DNA of 51,341 nucleotides from Flammula alnicola (Eukaryota > Basidiomycota > Agaricomycetes > Agaricales > Strophariaceae), in contig JADNRV010000338.1 in assembly GCA_015499995.1 (NCBI GenBank), forward strand, positions 1-51,341. Direction: 5' to 3'. Made by a program: the position numbers and the translations under genes. Of this stretch, positions 32,918 through 44,414 are shown in pieces. Below the pieces are notes generated by a model. It saw only the letters and a list, made by a program, of their open reading frames with translations. It did no database searches and was not told the origin of the DNA. The stretch's first letter is position 1. Every line of letters starts with the position of its first letter.

Positions 32918-35900
32918 ATGAGCAGCAAGAAATCTTTATCTGCGACCAACCTTGCCGTGCATCAGCACCTAGGTTGTGATCTTTACATCCACAACGTTTA
33001 CAATGGTGCCCCTACTTCTTCAACATTTGGCGAGGGTACTAGTGCTGGTAGTCCATCGGAACTGACAAAAGCTCAGTTTAAGCGCGGAATAGATTGGGAA
33101 ACTGCGCTTTATTCCTGGCTGGACCATTCGCAACTTCTCCTCAAAGTGCCTTCAATTCCTCTCGAGGCAGATAGCTTGCTGGAGAATATTCAGGCCGACG
33201 ACAGAAGCCACTTTTTTATTACCGGTCTGTCATTTTGGGCCCCCCAAGCCAAGTTGACAGAGAGATTTGTTCAAGCCAGAACTGAGCCTCTGAATTTTGG
33301 CTTGGCTAAGCCTGACCTGGTCGAAATTAAACGAACCGGCGACAGCGTTCAGTGGAGAGTCATAGACGCGAAAGCATCGAAACAAGTGAAGGTATGACTC
33401 GACTTTTTCAGCTTCGCGTGCTTTGCCCGAATCTCACGCGTTTCTCTTCTTCCAGACATCCCACCACATCCAAATCTATTTCTACACGTTGTGCTTGACG
33501 TATCTACTTCGCCCTCCCTTCTTTCGTGTCGCTGACTCGGCTGGGATATGGCTTCCTCCAAAGGATGGTTTTCAGGCAACACCACCTTCAATTGACAACA
33601 TAAAGGCTATTTCCATCTCCCTTCTAGCACCTGCCTTGGACGCCTTTCTTTTCCGTGAACTGCCAAAGGTCATCGCACTACCCTCCGAGCGAGTCAAATG
33701 GCATTATAATCCGCTGTGTCGTGGGTGTCGATACGAGCCTGAATGCAGAACGCGGGCCCAGGACGAGGGTCGCTTGGGAAGCATGCCGAACATCTCCATA
33801 GATGATGCGGGGGCTTTGAAAGACCTCTTGCGGATTTCTTTTGTATCTGCTCTGCCTAATCGAGATGAAAGTTTGAGCGATATCGAAGAGCTCCACGAGC
33901 TTGTTGCAAATCCTGCTAAGCTTGAAGATATTGCAAGATCCTCCCCAACCGTTGTTAAGAAAGCGAAACAAATTCTATCACTTCCAAAGAGAGTTCGCAT
34001 GAAGAAAGGAGCAGCACAAAGTCCCATCGTCGAAGCAGCTCGGACCCACGAAATTCAAGTGAGCTTCTACATACAAGATACTTATGCAAATACTCACTTC
34101 ACTCTTGTAAGATCATCCCTCGACGCAATTACACGTGTCCGAGCCGAGAGGACATTGCCGTCATTGTGTCTATCGTCAATGACCCATCTTCTCCAAACCT
34201 TGGCGGAGATTATTTCTGCATCACACCGTATTCTGAAAATCCGTCCATTAAACTTCCTTCTTCCATCCTTTGCCCAGCCAATGAAGTTATCGCCAAGCTT
34301 GCGACTTTAATCCGCTCGCTCGCCGCCTCTGGCATATACACATCCCAATTTTACGTATGGTCGTCTGCCGAACAGGCACTGCTTCAAAGCCACATCATCA
34401 ACGCCGCGCTCACATCCTCTGCCGATGATAACGACATCCGACTGTGCATCGGTGCCCTTGCGGAAGGGGCTTCCCTGCTTCAGACTACCTTTCAACCGCT
34501 CTTACTTTCGGGTGCCCTTCTTAGTTTCCTCGGCAAGGGGAGGAAGACTAAAGAGGAATACAAAGCATGCCTGACGCGCATGGGTCTGTCCACTGAAGGC
34601 CCAACAGAAGTTTTGCGTAAACGCATCGATAACGAAGTTCGAAGGATGCAAGACGAGTCGGCGGCTCATCCGGGATACGAAGAACGGCGCAAGGAGTTCG
34701 GACAGCTGCCGCGCGTGGTTCCATTGAAGAAGGAGATTGAGCGGCAGCTCGCACTGCCCATACCTGGATATTGGGACCTCCCAGAGTGTGTATCGGCCTT
34801 GCTACCGTCAGAGGGTGTCTGCCCTAGTGACGAGCAGATTTTCACCGCTTACAAGAGGCTTAAATATGGCAAATCGTTGCACGACCTCCTAGTTCGTCGA
34901 AATTGGTTGATATTCTCCATATTGAAGGACTTCCGAGCTCGTGCCGTTTCGGTTACTGGTCATTCTCTCCTAGTCAACGGAGGGAAAATACCGTCAACAA
35001 AATTCATGGATATTTGCAGAGAGCCGCACACGCGCAAATTATTCTTCATGCAGCAGGTTCGCTTCATATCCTAGTTGTCGATTTTTAAGGCTGATGCGTC
35101 GTTTTGGTATAGTTTGAAGTCCTTGCCAAGCTGACTGAATTATGGCAGTCACGCATCGATGGCTGCCCAGAAGCACCTACACTTGAATATTGCAACGTGG
35201 TCCAAGGCGTCAATGGACCGGAATATATTTTTCGGCTTCTTTCTGGAACGATCGATGTTCCAGCGACAGACAGGGATTACGCGTTTTACGACAAACTCCT
35301 CGTGCTGGATACACCGGATTTGTCGAGCAACGAAGAAAGCTGCGAGAACCTTCCCGTTGAGGCCTTGTTCGACGATCTTGGGGTGTCTGGTCTGGTCTTT
35401 CCCCTCAATCGATACACGAAGGCGAGCTGGGGGCAACAAGACCCGAGGGTCCAGCGTGCGCTTGTAGTGGCCGACGTCCGCAATGTTTACACAGACCAAG
35501 AAAAACGTGGCACCATGGTCGCTTTGCGGACTTGGGGGAATTGGCAGGTGTTACTCAAAGCAGGGGCTGTCTATCGATTGTCGTCTCGCCTTGTTGATTT
35601 CAACACAACGAAGATCTTATCTGCCCTATTTGAGATAGACCTCCGCTGGAGCTCTGAGGCCGACATGTACGAAGACGAAGATAATGGGCCCCACGATGTG
35701 CCTTTTTTGCAACTTATCATCAATCCGACTTCGTTTGGCAAGATACCCTCGGCAAAAAAATATGTCAAGGCAGAAAACGATATCCAGAAACTGTTTCGAG
35801 ATCTCAAGGGTTTGGGTAACAATGTGGCTGGTTCTCTTGTTCTCAAGGCCTCTCAACATCGAGCTACACAGAGGATATTGTCGAATCGACTATCAGTAAT

Positions 35901-37661
35901 ATGGGGCCCTCCAGGTGTGGCATTCTTGCTTTCTTGGTATTTAAAATATACTGACAGAACCCCGACTGAAAATAAAAGGGACAGGAAAGACTTACACCAT
36001 TTCGTTATCACTTTTACGTCTGCTCGAAGTCGAGCGTCGCCACTGTGGTCCAATACCCAAGATCATATTTATAACAGCCATCACCCACGCAGCCATTGAA
36101 GCCTGTCAGAGTAAACTTCTGCGACTAATGGATGCGTATCGTTTCATTGATTCTCTGCCTCACAAGTGGCTTGATGAAGTCGAAGTCGAGGTTGTTAGTA
36201 GAGGCAATGATCATCCTGCACCCCCGAAATCGGGATCTGGACTTCGCATATATGCAGGCACAATTTATCAAGTGAGTCAGTCTTGATGCCCTTCGTATAA
36301 CGATGATATATGTTTTTCGATTTAGCTTAGCAATTTCACGAAACGAAATTCGATGGAGGTTGACTGTGTTATTATCGATGAAGCGGGTCAGATGTCCTTG
36401 GGAGGGATTTCGCTTGTGCTTCGCTCTCTCAGCGACCAGGGACGTATCATTATTGCAGGAGATTCGGAGCAGCTGGCACCGATTCTCAGTGCAAAATATC
36501 CCCAATTGAAGTTCAGTGCACTTTTTGGATCGGTGCTCGATTCTCTTATGTTCTCGCAATTGTCCTCAAGAGCTAGCTTGGGTGATAAGGCTCGACCACC
36601 ATCGCCAAGTCCGGCCGATGAATCTGAGTTTCAAGCCTCTCAAAGTACCGTTGTTCAATTAACAGAGAATTTTCGGTACGTTATCGCTGGTTAACATTTA
36701 TATTCGACATGCTCAATTCCTACTCATTGTCGACAGTCTAAACCCCGATCTGGGAGAATTTGTTTCCACAATTTACTCCCGTCGGTTCAAGCCACAGAAG
36801 GTTCAAGCACGCCAGTTAGCAGCCGCTCTCAAAACTCTTGCAAGCGATGACGGGAAGCAGCTCCGAATTCAACCCCACATCTCGAAAGCGGTCCAGACTT
36901 TCCTCGTCGCGCTCTCTGACGTTATGTTCAAACAACCCCAGACAGTCCTTGTCGCGCCCGAGGTGCATTCGATCACTCCAGCAAAGTTACTCGGCGGCAC
37001 TTCGGACGTTTCCCTGACACATCGACCGGTGTCGCTCGCTCTGATTCGGCTAAGGAGCTGGTCTGCTCATACTCAACATATCGGTTACGAATTACATGTG
37101 CACGGCGAGGCCGCTGTTGCAGCTGCTTTGGTCAATTCATTGCAAAAATGCTCTCCAAATGATGACATCTTTGTGGCTACACCACATCGAATCCAAAGGG
37201 AGGCAGTGAAAGCCGCCCTTGGAAGAATAAAGCTTCAAAGTAATGTAGCTTCACTAGAAGATGGATTTAGACGCATGCACATTGGGGCCGGTGCCTCGAA
37301 TTCTAAAGTCACAGTCGACACGATTGAACGTCTTCAAGGTCTGCTAACTTTCCTACAAATTACATAGATGGTTACTGATGTTTTTTGCTCAGGCTCTGAA
37401 GCAGCATTCGTCATATGCTTATTTTCCCTGCCGAGGACATTCACATCAGACCTTGGATTTCTTCTTGAACGCCGCCGGCTGAATGTGGCTATCAGTCGCG
37501 CGAAGACTTTGTGTATCTTGATCAGTTCTGATGAAGTTCTGTGCCCATCGGTGAAAGTTCTTGCTAATGAGGAAACCGCCAAAGGATACGCCTTTCTGAA
37601 AGCATTCGAGAAGAGAGCGTGGTCTTACAATCTCTCCGTGAATATGGACAATTTTTTATAA
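32918..37661 (+). CDS. Dna2-like nuclease-helicase (RecB-type nuclease + SF1 helicase)
   Basis: Eight exons: 32918-33391, 33456-34058, 34112-35056, 35113-35914, 35979-36271, 36326-36675, 36737-37338 and 37393-37661, giving 1,445 residues. The N-terminal PD-(D/E)xK nuclease has AKPDLVEIKR, WRVIDAKAS and HHIQIYFY. Four Cys (20, 246, 249, 255; LGCDLY and CRGCRYEPEC) are placed as in iron-sulfur RecB/Cas4-type nucleases. The C-terminal half is a UPF1/DNA2-like helicase: Walker A GPPGGTGKT split by an intron at about 938-946, IIDEAGQ (1056-1061), AGDSEQLAP, LTENFRLN and RRRLNVAISRAK. A SAP-like helix pair (TKEEYKACLTRMGLSTEG, about 505-535) lies between. The arrangement matches TM0106-like nuclease-helicase proteins and Dna2 in outline. 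It is most likely nuclear, in DNA repair or replication-fork processing. It is probably not the essential Dna2 itself, since the intervening region differs. Confidence 0.88.
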
Positions 37662-37846
37662 ATCTAGGCTATGATGCTACGTCTTACAGACACCTGGTGT
37701 AGAATTATCATATGTAACTTTTTGTATGAAGAAGCACAGATTATAGGTTAGTTTGGAATGTAGGGAAAGTTCTACTGTGTGGCTATTTGAGGAAATATGC
37801 CGTAAGTACTGCACTGCTTGGCTACCTCCACAATCTATATCTTCTC

Positions 37847-39116
37847 ATGTTTCCTCCTTCGCGCGCACAAGCTGGGGATGCTCCAATTCGAGCAACAGAT
37901 AATGATGCTGCCGTAGCAAGGCTATCTGCAGTTCACAAGCAATACTTCAATGACCCCTTTATCAGATATTTCGTTCCTCGTGCCCATCTACTTCCCCCTC
38001 GTCCGCCATTGATCAATATTGGGACATACGTCAGGAGTGCAGGAATCGACGCTCTGGTCGATCAATGGCTGTCGTTGGCAGGAAATGCCGGTCAACAGTG
38101 TCAAATTGTCAGCCTTGGCTCCGGAAGTGACACTAGATTCTGGCGGATTGCGGCACGTCAAATTCACATCTCTTCAAGAGAATGCCAATTCATGAGCGGC
38201 AATCGATAGGCGGGACCACTCAAAGAAAATCTACAGACATATGTGGAGATAGACTTCCCTGAAATTACTACCAAAAAGGCGATGGCAATCCGCAAGAACA
38301 AAGAACTGATGAGCGGACTAGGAGATCCTGCAAAGGTCACTCTAGGTACAGTCATATCGCTTCTCCGTGCTTTGCCATACTAATTGACGTAGCTCAGGGT
38401 GGTACGGCTCTCCATTCACCAAGATATCACCTCCTTGCTGCGGATCTTCGACTTGAGCCTTCAGAAACGCTTGAGCCAATGCTTTATTCTTCAAAGGACG
38501 CAGAACATCCAGCAATATTGGACCCCTCCTTGCCCACTCTCCTGGTATTCGAGTGTGTCCTCGTATACATGTCGGCATCCTCTTCATCGCGACTTCTAGA
38601 ATGGTTTGTAGGTCGCGCCGAAAGGAGTCAAAGTGGGGTATTGGGATGCATTGTGTACGAAATGTTCGGTCTGGATGACGCGTTTGGGCGCGTCATGATC
38701 AACAATTTGAAAGTAAGAAACCTTCTTCAAGCTTTGGGTCTTCTCAGTGCCTTACTTAACGTTTAGGAGCGTAATATATCCCTGCTAGGCGCTGAACCCT
38801 ATCCAACCGTCGAAAGTCTGCCCAACAGGTTTTTGGGAACGGGGTTTTCAGCAGCCCATGGTCTCACTCTGAAGGAAATTAGAAAGGATTACATTGAGCG
38901 AGAGGAACTTGAGAGGTATCCATTATCGTCCTTTGGACTTTTTTGGCTTTACTGACCGAGCGACATTACAGGATATCCAAACTTGAGTTTCTAGACGAAA
39001 TGGAAGAGCTTGACCTCGTTTTGGTTCACTATGCCATTTCATGGGGCTTGTTCCTTACGAAGCAAGACCTGAGCACGAATTGGGGACATTGGGGATTAAT
39101 TCGACAAAGAGACTAA
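37847..39116 (+). CDS. PPM1: Leucine carboxyl methyltransferase (PP2A methyltransferase)
   Basis: Five exons: 37847-38152, 38210-38345, 38393-38712, 38767-38915 and 38972-39116, giving 351 residues, a standard LCMT1/Ppm1 length. The enzyme uses S-adenosylmethionine to methylate the C-terminal Leu of the PP2A catalytic subunit, controlling holoenzyme assembly. Evidence: RATDNDAAVARLSAVHKQYF, INIGTYVRSAGIDALVDQ, the SAM-binding SLGSGSDTRFWRI, TYVEIDFPEIT, LLVFECVLVYM and a C-terminal WGHWGLIRQRD. An upstream in-frame ATG at 37787 would add 20 residues; the later one fits family length. The first intron (38153-38209) can only be read as GC-AG: no GT donor keeps both flanking motifs in frame. It lies 185 bp downstream of the nuclease-helicase gene on the same strand. 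Confidence 0.92.
38153..38209 (+). other. Probable GC-AG intron in PPM1
   Basis: The donor is GCG|GCACGT and the acceptor GATAG. Using the nearby GT (38157) shifts frame and meets a stop. The consensus is weaker than in the CYB2 case, so a one-base sequence error converting the true donor is the alternative. Confidence 0.6.
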
Positions 39117-39300
39117 ACGTATCGGCAGTATCTAATCCTTTTCGATTTTTAAGTTGCCTTATTAAGTTGGATTGCACGAAATTCAAAAAACTGATATATT
39201 GGATTGTATTCTCTCTATGTATTGGCAATAAATATCTTGTACGAGTGACATCATTGATACCCGTCATCGTCGGCATATCTTTCGTTGTCCGGGGAAGATT

Positions 39301-40734
39301 CTAAACAACTTCGAACGCAGAACCACCCGCTTTCGAGTCTAGCTCGATGACCTCGTTCAGTCCTGTTAGGATCGTCAGCGTTGATTCCCATGAAGGCACA
39401 GCAAGGTTTGACTGACCCATAACTTCGAAGAAAGATTTGGGGTCCATGCCTTTGGCCGATGTAAAGTCGGTACCTGTCTTCTTCAGTGATTGCATAGCAG
39501 CACGGACGGCATGTACCATGGCCACACATGAAACCAAAGAAAAGACTGGAAATCAAGAGATTAATGGTGGAAATCGATTGAAGAGTAAGTTCGTACTGAT
39601 AATCTTAGCACCCATCGTCTCCGCCTCCTGGGTAGTAAATGACGGTGTGAGTCCTCCCGAGATAACGTTGACCAATACGGGCTTGGGTGCTAGTGCGGCG
39701 ACAGTGGATCGGAGAAGTTCTTCTGTTTTCACACCTTCAATAAAACAGACATCGGCACCTGCATCGGCTGCTAGCTTGAGTCGGGTGATAGCTTCCTCCA
39801 TGCCCAATACTTGAGCGGAATCAGTTCGTCCAATGATAACCTGACATAAAATAAATGAATAAAGGCTTATCGAAGACAAATAATGCACGTACGAAATCTG
39901 ACCCCCCAGGGATGGAGTCTCGGGCAATAACAGCGGCCCTGATCCTGGTCAAGAATTCCTCACGAGAGACAACTTGCTTGCCCATCAGATGACCACAGCG
40001 CTTCGTCTGGACCTGATCTTCAATGTGCAAGCCAGCAACGCCAGCCCTGGCATATTGCGTCACGGTACGGGCAACATTAGCGGGACCGCCGAACCTGAAC
40101 GGCAAAATAGAAGTTGCGTGAGGATCCTGCCTAGTGATGCAAGTTTGTCGCTTACCCCGTGTCGGCGTCGGCAATGACTGGAACAGTGGGATCCAAGCTG
40201 CAAACCATCTGCGCGGACTAGAGTTACCTGTCAGCTCTTATATATGGCAACTAGTTCTTAAGGCATATACCTGCACAAAATCGTTCATAGTGGCGATGGC
40301 CAAATCTGGCTGACCGAGGCGAGAGGCGGTAGTTGCAGCACCACTGCGTCTCTAGCTCAGAAAAATTCGAGGCTAGGTAGAAATAAAAATACCGACCTCT
40401 GATACATGCAGTTGAAGCCTGCTTCGAGAGCACAGCGAGCACTGATACCGTCGCAGATACCAGGAGCAACCTTGAACGGAATAATTAATTAGTTCTTTTC
40501 GTCGACATTACTTAGAAGGATGATACGTACGACAATGCCCGGTCTCGCGAGCATTTGTCGCAGGCGAGTGGCAGGATTGGTGGATAAAGGACCTTCAAGA
40601 TAGTTCTTCGGGTCCAAGCGCGCGTTGTAGTAAACGCCAGTGGCTGGGGCCGTCGACGAACTCGTCTCGGGGGAGAAAGTAGTAGGCGCTGGAGAAGCCG
40701 GGGTTTCAGTACTGAAGTAGTCAAGTCCAGGCAT
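39301..40734 (-). CDS. Isocitrate-lyase/PEP-mutase superfamily protein, copy 2
   Basis: Eight exons in transcription order: 40734-40531, 40470-40397, 40343-40271, 40217-40156, 40094-39893, 39840-39597, 39545-39417 and 39362-39301, giving 349 residues. It is the paralogue of the gene at 25198-26736: internal exon lengths 74, 73, 62, 202, 129 and 62 are identical, and exon 6 (244) equals the sum of copy 1 exons 6 and 7 (162+82). It has the same DADTGFGGP and KRCGH motifs. Its N-terminal 40 residues differ and are Pro/Ser/Thr-rich (TPASPAPTTFSPETSSS). The last intron could be retained in frame, adding 18 residues. Function as for copy 1: a C-C lyase on a small organic acid, precise substrate undetermined. 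The lack of decay in either copy suggests both are used. Confidence 0.92.
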
Positions 40735-40827
40735 GGTGGAATATGCGACGAAGGTGAGATAGAAAGATCGGTAGTATCCAAGGAGGATAAGAATATTGAA
40801 GTAACGAGGAGCTGATTTTAAACCACT

Positions 40828-40835
40828 CCTTTATA
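40828..40835 (-). promoter_or_regulatory. TATA box of lyase copy 2
   Basis: Minus-strand TATAAAGG, about 94 bp upstream of the ATG, identical in sequence and spacing to that of copy 1. Confidence 0.6.
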
Positions 40836-40839
40836 GCAT

Positions 40840-42586
40840 ATAGCCAAGGAGATTTCTCGTCGGCCAGTTGGCCTTATTTGCGTTTCAGACCGGAGGACCG
40901 TTGGTGAAGATTATCGGACTTTTGGAAGTTTTGAAAATTTTCAGGATCAGAAATTGTGCAATTCAAGGATGTAAGAACCAACCAAAAGGTGCGCCCCGAA
41001 ATATGGAAGACCGAGAAAAAAGGACCAACACACTGTCTCCAGGCAATGTATCTCGATCTGGCTTCCCAGACGGATGTCAAAAGTTCGTTGGCTGCCTTTC
41101 ATGGCAACAGTCTTGCATTAGAATGCTCTGGGAACTTGGTATATGACATTACGCCGACGGTGTTTCGCTTTCGTAGCTTCACGATCGCAAAGCCGAGTAG
41201 ACGCCTGACCGAGTTGCGGAGGTAGAGGGGTGAAAGATAATACATGTCCGCTCTTCGCGTGGCGAGGACACGTTAATCGGGGAAGGCGGAGCGGAAGACG
41301 ATGGGTCCATGATCAAAATAAAGCACTACGGGTTACCAACATGAGAACAACGCACATCCTGACTAATGGTATTTACCAACCTTCGGGGTACCTTCCTGGA
41401 TCGTCTAATGGCGAATGGACATGGAGTATCGAAGGCACTTTATTTAAGTTTCTCTGAGATGACAGGTTTTGCTTGGCAAGCGCAATAACCTGGTGCTGTA
41501 ACGTATTGGAAGATTGAATACCATTCATAGCAGATATATGCATTCAAACTTTTCTGGACCAATACCCAGGGGGAAAAGTCAACGATTGAGTTACTTGACA
41601 TGTTGTGTAGCAAGCTCACCGGTAACTTATAACCAATGGTTCACAGGTAAAGAAGGGTAACCGGTCGGGAGCATTTCTCATTCTCCATACTTCCAGAATT
41701 CGACCTGGCTCATATCATGCGGACATGTGCAGCAATGCCAGCGGGATGAGAGGATTCTGTGCGTAGATAAGGCGATAAGAACACCGTGCGCGAGGTCCAA
41801 CATATCACTATTTTGCGGAGGAAATTGAGCTGAGAACATTGAGGCTGTACATTGCGCCATGAGCTAGGAAAGACAAAAATGAGCAAGTCCAGAAGTTCAA
41901 CAATGGATGATATATGATAATCAGAGAGAAGATTTTGTCTATGAGCAGACCAATCATTCCAGAGCGCCATGTCCTTGAAGAACGTGCCTCTGGTCCATAA
42001 ATACACTGGGATTTCCAGTGATACAAAAAATATGCATCATTTATGAAAAGGTGAAAGGGAGAAACTCACCTTCTATGCTTTCTATAAAGACGCGTCCTCC
42101 CGTTATCGCAAGACGGAATATGGAGACGCAGGAAAACCGAACAACATGCTTGTAAATTTCAGGTCGAATGCCAACTAAGCTGGGGGTCTCCAAAATCCTT
42201 ACAACACAGTTATTTGGTTAAACATATAATTTGAGCGTCAAAGAGATGAGGCTGTAAGCCTTGGGATGCAGAGAGGCGAAGACAAGGGGAGGGTATCCGT
42301 TGCTAATGGGGTCGTGCAATATGTACATGTCACGGTGGTTCAGCTTGCGCATTTTATGCTGCGACTCCGGCCCGGAGTTCATACTCATTTCAAGGGTCGA
42401 CTGTCTTGACGTCCTTGGCTTCAAATTCCTCTCCTACTTTTTCTAAGTACAGTATTCCTGGTTGGATTCCTCAATACACTATTTCTGATATAGAGCTAAC
42501 TGGCGCTCATATCTGTATGTGTCTTGCCCGCCAATCTTTGGACAATACGCCACAAGAGTGGCTCAAGTATACCTCTGGCCCAAGCG
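40840..42586. other. Divergent intergenic region
   Basis: About 1.7 kb between lyase copy 2 (minus) and the coiled-coil F-box gene (plus). Only short open frames with no motif are present. The last 180 bp are open in the F-box frame but are read here as 5' leader. Confidence 0.4.
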
Positions 42587-44083
42587 ATGGCACTTGATAC
42601 CGGCGAAAAGGTGAGCATTGCAGACAATTCGTCTATCCTGAAACCCGACGTTGATGAACAGAATTTAATTCGCGTGCCTCGCCTTCCACAGGAAACCGAC
42701 AGTTATGCTCTGTCTTCCCTTGACAGTTTTAACGCGTCAGACGACCATGTTGTGCAAAATGATATCTCTGAACTGGAGGAGAAAATCATGTCAATCGATC
42801 TCAACGTTTCCTCAGTTCAAAGAGCTCTTGAGGGTATATACAAAGAGAAGGCCGATCCGCACATCCGCCACAAATTGTCCTACAAATCATCCTTTTTCCG
42901 TACCATGGTGGAATCAGTGACATCACGCCCGTCAAAAAACCAACTTGCTACTCTCGATACCGAGATCACAGAGAGACAGGGTGATCTCGAACGTCTCCTC
43001 AGCGACCGCCAGCGTCTGAAAGCTGACTTGGTATCCCGAAAAGTTGAATTGGCCCGTCGAACATGCATGCAATCGTCCATGGGCCAACTGCCTGTCGAAC
43101 TGTGGGCACAGATATTCCTCTTATGCTTGCCGAACGAGGACTTTATCACCCCAGACTCTCGTCAGGCACCGCTTCTGCTCTGTCAGATCTGCAGCGCGTG
43201 GAGGAACGTCGCCACAGGTACCCCACTTCTCTGGTCCGCGCTATCAATTCGTGGTTCTTGGCGCAGGCATATTTGGAAATCTTCGCTGGAACGTTGGCTG
43301 AAACGCTCAGGCAATGCTTTCCTCTACTTGGATATTTCCATCCCCGCCTACATGGAGCCTACCTTCGATTATCATATATTCAAGGTGATAATATCTTCAG
43401 CAGACCGTTGGCACCATCTCCGGCTCAACTTGACGAACCAGCTTCTCCGTTCGATGCTTAATAACCACATGCCGGTACTACAAACACTCGAGTTCAGCTC
43501 GACATACCCAATTGCAAGCCTCAATGTTCAACCATCACATGTGCCCAACCTAAAAACTGTATCTCTCCTTACGAAAGCCCTCTATATCCAATCTCTTTCA
43601 CTTCCCTGGAATCAACTAACCCACCTCTCTTCCCGATGCTGGCTTAACATCGGACAGCACGTGGACATCCTCTGCAAATGCCCAAATCTCCAATCGTACA
43701 GCATGTGTCTAGTTCATGCGGAAATGATTCCCAGCTCCCTGCCTCAAACTGTATTATCACACCACCTACAAGTCTTGGAAGTAAACGCCTTTATTGGAAG
43801 TGCAATGGGACCGGTCCTTAGCCGTCTTCGATTGCCAAATCTCACAGAACTAACCTTTGGTGTGCCTTGTGAAAGTCCTGCCTACGGTGTAACGAGCTGG
43901 CCAAAAGCCCATGTCGTGTCGCTTATCGAACGCTCCTCGTGCTCACTAACCAAGCTACGCCTCAAGGGCATTGGCATGTCAGACGAAGACCTTCTCGATG
44001 CCAAAAAATCGTTACCTTCCCCCGTTTCGGTTGAGCTTCATAATCCATACCCCGTTTACTTTCTAGGGATTTTTGGCCAATAG
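42587..44083 (+). CDS. Coiled-coil F-box protein
   Basis: An intronless frame of 498 residues from the ATG at 42587; an ATG at 42524 would add 21 residues of poor character. The N-terminal 170 residues include a heptad-like coiled coil (EITERQGDLERLLSDRQRL and on to DLVSRKVELARR), directly followed by an F-box, MGQLPVELWAQIFLLCLP, and CQICSAWRNVATGTPLLW. This order, coiled coil then F-box then a long leucine-rich tail, marks the largest F-box family of mushrooms. The C-terminal half has weak leucine-rich repeats (LQTLEFSSTYPIASL, LPNLTELTFGVP). It is a probable SCF substrate receptor; the substrate is unknown. Confidence 0.88.
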   Translation: MALDTGEKVSIADNSSILKPDVDEQNLIRVPRLPQETDSYALSSLDSFNASDDHVVQNDISELEEKIMSIDLNVSSVQRALEGIYKEKADPHIRHKLSYKSSFFRTMVESVTSRPSKNQLATLDTEITERQGDLERLLSDRQRLKADLVSRKVELARRTCMQSSMGQLPVELWAQIFLLCLPNEDFITPDSRQAPLLLCQICSAWRNVATGTPLLWSALSIRGSWRRHIWKSSLERWLKRSGNAFLYLDISIPAYMEPTFDYHIFKVIISSADRWHHLRLNLTNQLLRSMLNNHMPVLQTLEFSSTYPIASLNVQPSHVPNLKTVSLLTKALYIQSLSLPWNQLTHLSSRCWLNIGQHVDILCKCPNLQSYSMCLVHAEMIPSSLPQTVLSHHLQVLEVNAFIGSAMGPVLSRLRLPNLTELTFGVPCESPAYGVTSWPKAHVVSLIERSSCSLTKLRLKGIGMSDEDLLDAKKSLPSPVSVELHNPYPVYFLGIFGQ

Positions 44084-44414
44084 CATTGTGTACTCATATT
44101 TTTTTGGTATTTCAACAAGCGTGCGTTTCATTGAACCACGCTTGTCGGGATGATAAGACGACGGTCTATGCTAGCGGGGGCGTACTTAATAGTTCTATCG
44201 ATTACAATACCAGTGTAATACAAGGTCCGTCGGTTCCGAATCTGAGTCGAGGCGAGAGGGGCAAGAGAGCAACGATTAAATGATGGGTGGTGGGTCGAAT
44301 GCATTCTCAACGGATAGGATATAAGCATGCGGGTAAGATATAAACACAAGACCGACACAGGGTCCGTCCAATAGGTAGCAAGATAAGTAGCCCAGAATAA
44401 ACGACAAAAAAAAA
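44084..44414. other. Convergent 3' intergenic region
   Basis: This lies between the stops of the F-box gene (plus) and the channel gene (minus). No gene is seen. Confidence 0.5.
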
